Shown: piece after piece, positions 4,843-5,690 of the stretch
Numbering within the stretch: position 1 is the first letter of the stretch
Layout: the number at the start of each line of letters is the position of its first letter
Assembly: GCA_964355005.1 (NCBI GenBank)
Contig: CAYHBX010000043.1
Span: 1-5,690, forward strand
Length of the DNA stretch: 5,690 nt
Source: JAUSKF01 sp964355005
GTDB lineage: Bacteria > Patescibacteriota > Minisyncoccia > UBA6257 > WO2-44-18
Direction of reading: 5' to 3'
Translations under genes and position numbers: made by a program
The notes under the pieces: model-generated
Told to the model about the DNA's origin: nothing
What the model saw: the letters and a program-made list of their open reading frames with translations, nothing else
Database searches by the model: none

Positions 4843-4870
4843 AAAAATCCCCCTGAAAGAGGGGATTTTT
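4843..4870. terminator. Bidirectional terminator between converging transcripts
   Basis: AAAAATCCCC (4843-4852) pairs with GGGGATTTTT (4861-4870) around an 8-base loop, giving a GC core with A-run and T-run on either side. It ends the raiA transcript on the plus strand and, read in reverse, follows the stop of the minus-strand gene at 4886 by 15 bases. Confidence 0.9.
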
Positions 4871-4885
4871 GTAGGGGTTTTGTTG

Positions 4886-5233
4886 TTACTGAATTTCCGG
4901 TCCCGGTCCGTCGCCGGTTTCGCCGGGGAGAAGATATTCCGGCTCCGAGTCGGCGCGTTTCTTGGTGCGCTTTTCGACCAGATGTCTCAATTCCTCGAGC
5001 TTTACCGCCAGATCAGGCACTCGCTTGAATCGGCCGTCGTTATATTCGAAGTAGGGCTTAACGAATGCCGCAATTCTCGCTTGTTCTTTGGCGATCCTTT
5101 CCGGATCTTTGCTCGCGATCACTTCTTTGTTGATCGCTACTTTGTCACCAAAAATTCTTTCGAGCTCATTCCAGATCTTGTTGATCAGATCGATCTGATG
5201 CGCGTTCGGAGGTTCCACGATGGTTGCCAACAT
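4886..5233 (-). CDS. Hypothetical protein, small and mostly helical
   Basis: This 115-residue protein has no signal peptide or membrane segment. The first 90 residues look alpha-helical and charged (IDLINKIWNELERIFGD at 14-30, DPERIAKEQARIAAFVKPYFEY at 43-64, LAVKLEELRHLVEKRTKKR at 75-93), and the tail is Pro/Gly/Glu-rich and probably disordered (PGETGDGPGPEIQ). I recognise no family. The start is supported by an AAAGGAGA Shine-Dalgarno site (complement of 5241-5248), seven bases before the ATG. The overlapping 174-codon plus-strand frame (4880-5404) has no such site and crosses two genes, so this strand is preferred. It converges on raiA and shares its terminator. It may be expressed from a weak promoter at 5275-5303 or by read-through from the gene upstream. 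Confidence 0.75.
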   Translation of the reverse strand: MLATIVEPPNAHQIDLINKIWNELERIFGDKVAINKEVIASKDPERIAKEQARIAAFVKPYFEYNDGRFKRVPDLAVKLEELRHLVEKRTKKRADSEPEYLLPGETGDGPGPEIQ

Positions 5234-5274
5234 GGTGCCTTCTCCTTTCTCCGGGTCACGAAGTTACTTTCTTC

Positions 5275-5303
5275 ATCCTGTCCCTGTCACGCGTGCCTGT
5301 CAA
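5275..5303 (-). promoter_or_regulatory. Possible promoter or operator before the 115-residue protein gene
   Basis: On the minus strand a perfect TTGACA (5303 down to 5298) is followed after 17 bases by CAGGAT, which matches the -10 consensus at only three positions. The spacer holds the palindrome CACGCGTG (5288-5295), and TGACAGG occurs twice on the minus strand (5302-5296 and 5289-5283). A weak -10 with repeats in the spacer could mean an activator-dependent promoter, or a chance -35 match. Confidence 0.3.
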
Positions 5304-5342
5304 TAAGATACGGGCTTCCCATTGGTAAGACAAAAAGAGATT

Positions 5343-5570
5343 TTAAAATCCCCAAGCTTTCCGGATATCCGCGAGTGTCGTTGGCGGGAAGCCGGGGAGA
5401 GTGATTTCCGCGTTATCGCGGAGTAGTCCGAGATTCCAGGCGTCTTTTAGCTGCGTGATGAAATTCGGTTCACGCGAGTCGGAGCGTGGTTCACGATATC
5501 GCGTTGTTTCATCACTGGTATAAACAGTAGCTCCGCCATCAATTCCAAAATGAATTTTCAGGAAGATCAT
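5343..5570 (-). CDS. Hypothetical 75-residue protein
   Basis: A short protein with a hydrophobic start (MIFLKIHFGIDGG, more like a beta strand than a signal peptide), a polar Arg/Ser/Glu-rich middle (about 19-36) and a C-terminal part ITQLKDAWNLGLL...LADIRKAWGF that looks helical. I recognise no family. The coding call rests mainly on its expression signals: a perfect sigma-70 promoter 5' of it and an AAGGAGGG Shine-Dalgarno site (complement of 5574-5581) three bases before the ATG. The stop lies 109 bases upstream of the next minus-strand gene with no clear hairpin terminator between, so the two may share a transcript. Confidence 0.7.
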   Translation of the reverse strand: MIFLKIHFGIDGGATVYTSDETTRYREPRSDSREPNFITQLKDAWNLGLLRDNAEITLPGFPPTTLADIRKAWGF

Positions 5571-5598
5571 CGGCCCTCCTTGTTAGAGTTCTGCTTGT

Positions 5599-5626
5599 AT
5601 TATACAGATTTTTCATGATTTGTCAA
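5599..5626 (-). promoter_or_regulatory. Consensus-perfect sigma-70 promoter
   Basis: On the minus strand TTGACA (5626 down to 5621) and TATAAT (5604 down to 5599) both match consensus exactly, with a 16-base spacer. The predicted transcript start is near 5592, giving a leader of about 22 bases to the ATG of the 75-residue protein. Confidence 0.9.
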
Positions 5627-5642
5627 ACCGCCTATGGTACAT

Positions 5643-5690
5643 TCAACTTTGAAGTGCAACACCTGTTAGCTCATAGAATACCTCATAGGG
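5643..5690 (-). CDS. Possible C-terminal end of another minus-strand gene
   Basis: Read on the minus strand from the window edge, one frame is open for 15 codons (PYEVFYELTGVALQS) to a TGA at 5645-5643; the other two frames stop early. The following promoter begins 17 bases later and there is no terminator between. The stretch is too short to tell a real gene end from chance; a plus-strand frame from ATG 5615 is also open to the edge. Confidence 0.25.
   Translation of the reverse strand, partial: PYEVFYELTGVALQS

Noticed and set aside
5339..5350. 12-bp palindrome GATTTTAAAATC at the end of the 75-residue protein gene as a terminator
   Set aside because: It has no room for a loop and no following T-run adjacent to a stem, so it cannot form a terminator hairpin.
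4880..5404. 174-codon plus-strand frame
   Set aside because: It begins right after a terminator without a Shine-Dalgarno site, and overlaps two minus-strand genes that have good start signals; it is the complement shadow of those genes.
5615..5690. Plus-strand frame from ATG 5615, open to the window edge
   Set aside because: It has no Shine-Dalgarno site, starts within the spacer of a perfect minus-strand promoter, and only 25 codons are visible.

Overview
The window looks like chromosomal DNA of a member of the Candidate Phyla Radiation (Patescibacteria), most likely a Parcubacteria-type lineage. This is inferred from three things: a MurB with a long insert after the catalytic-serine motif, in a form I associate with this group; a four-helix-bundle (S23-type) gene inside an ordinary operon; and many short, separately transcribed hypothetical genes. 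TGA ends several genes (first fragment, lipoprotein, rny), so the code is the standard bacterial one and not the UGA-recoded code of Gracilibacteria/Absconditabacteria. No phylogenetic test was possible.

Layout. Positions 1-4870 are read on the plus strand: the tail of an unknown gene with its terminator; a small lipoprotein gene with its own promoter and terminator; murB (UDP-N-acetylenolpyruvoylglucosamine reductase, peptidoglycan precursor synthesis) behind an unusual 5' leader; a 133-residue two-helix membrane protein of unknown function; then a probable operon of rny (RNase Y, mRNA decay), a four-helix-bundle gene and raiA (ribosome hibernation/translation inhibitor). A terminator at 4843-4870 that should work in both directions separates this from the minus-strand part (4886-5690), which holds two small unknown genes and possibly the end of a third. 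There is no gene-free stretch over 300 bases; the longest, 2252-2463, holds two terminators and the rny promoter region.

How the genes relate. rny and raiA both control RNA and ribosome use and probably share the strong promoter at 2387-2416. The four-helix-bundle gene between them is enclosed by inverted copies of AATTTCTAAT and looks like an insertion: removing 3961-4442 would leave raiA only 11 bases after rny. murB belongs to cell-wall synthesis and stands alone.

Most notable signals: (1) the murB leader, where a long hairpin begins at the predicted transcript start, carries a strong Shine-Dalgarno site in its loop and the start codon of a short upstream reading frame in its stem, and has a 5' arm that could pair instead with the murB start codon; (2) the inverted-repeat-bounded four-helix-bundle element; (3) a symmetric ACTC/GAGT array plus a palindrome over the rny promoter; (4) a split in which the small unknown genes have strong Shine-Dalgarno sites while murB, rny, the four-helix gene and raiA have none.
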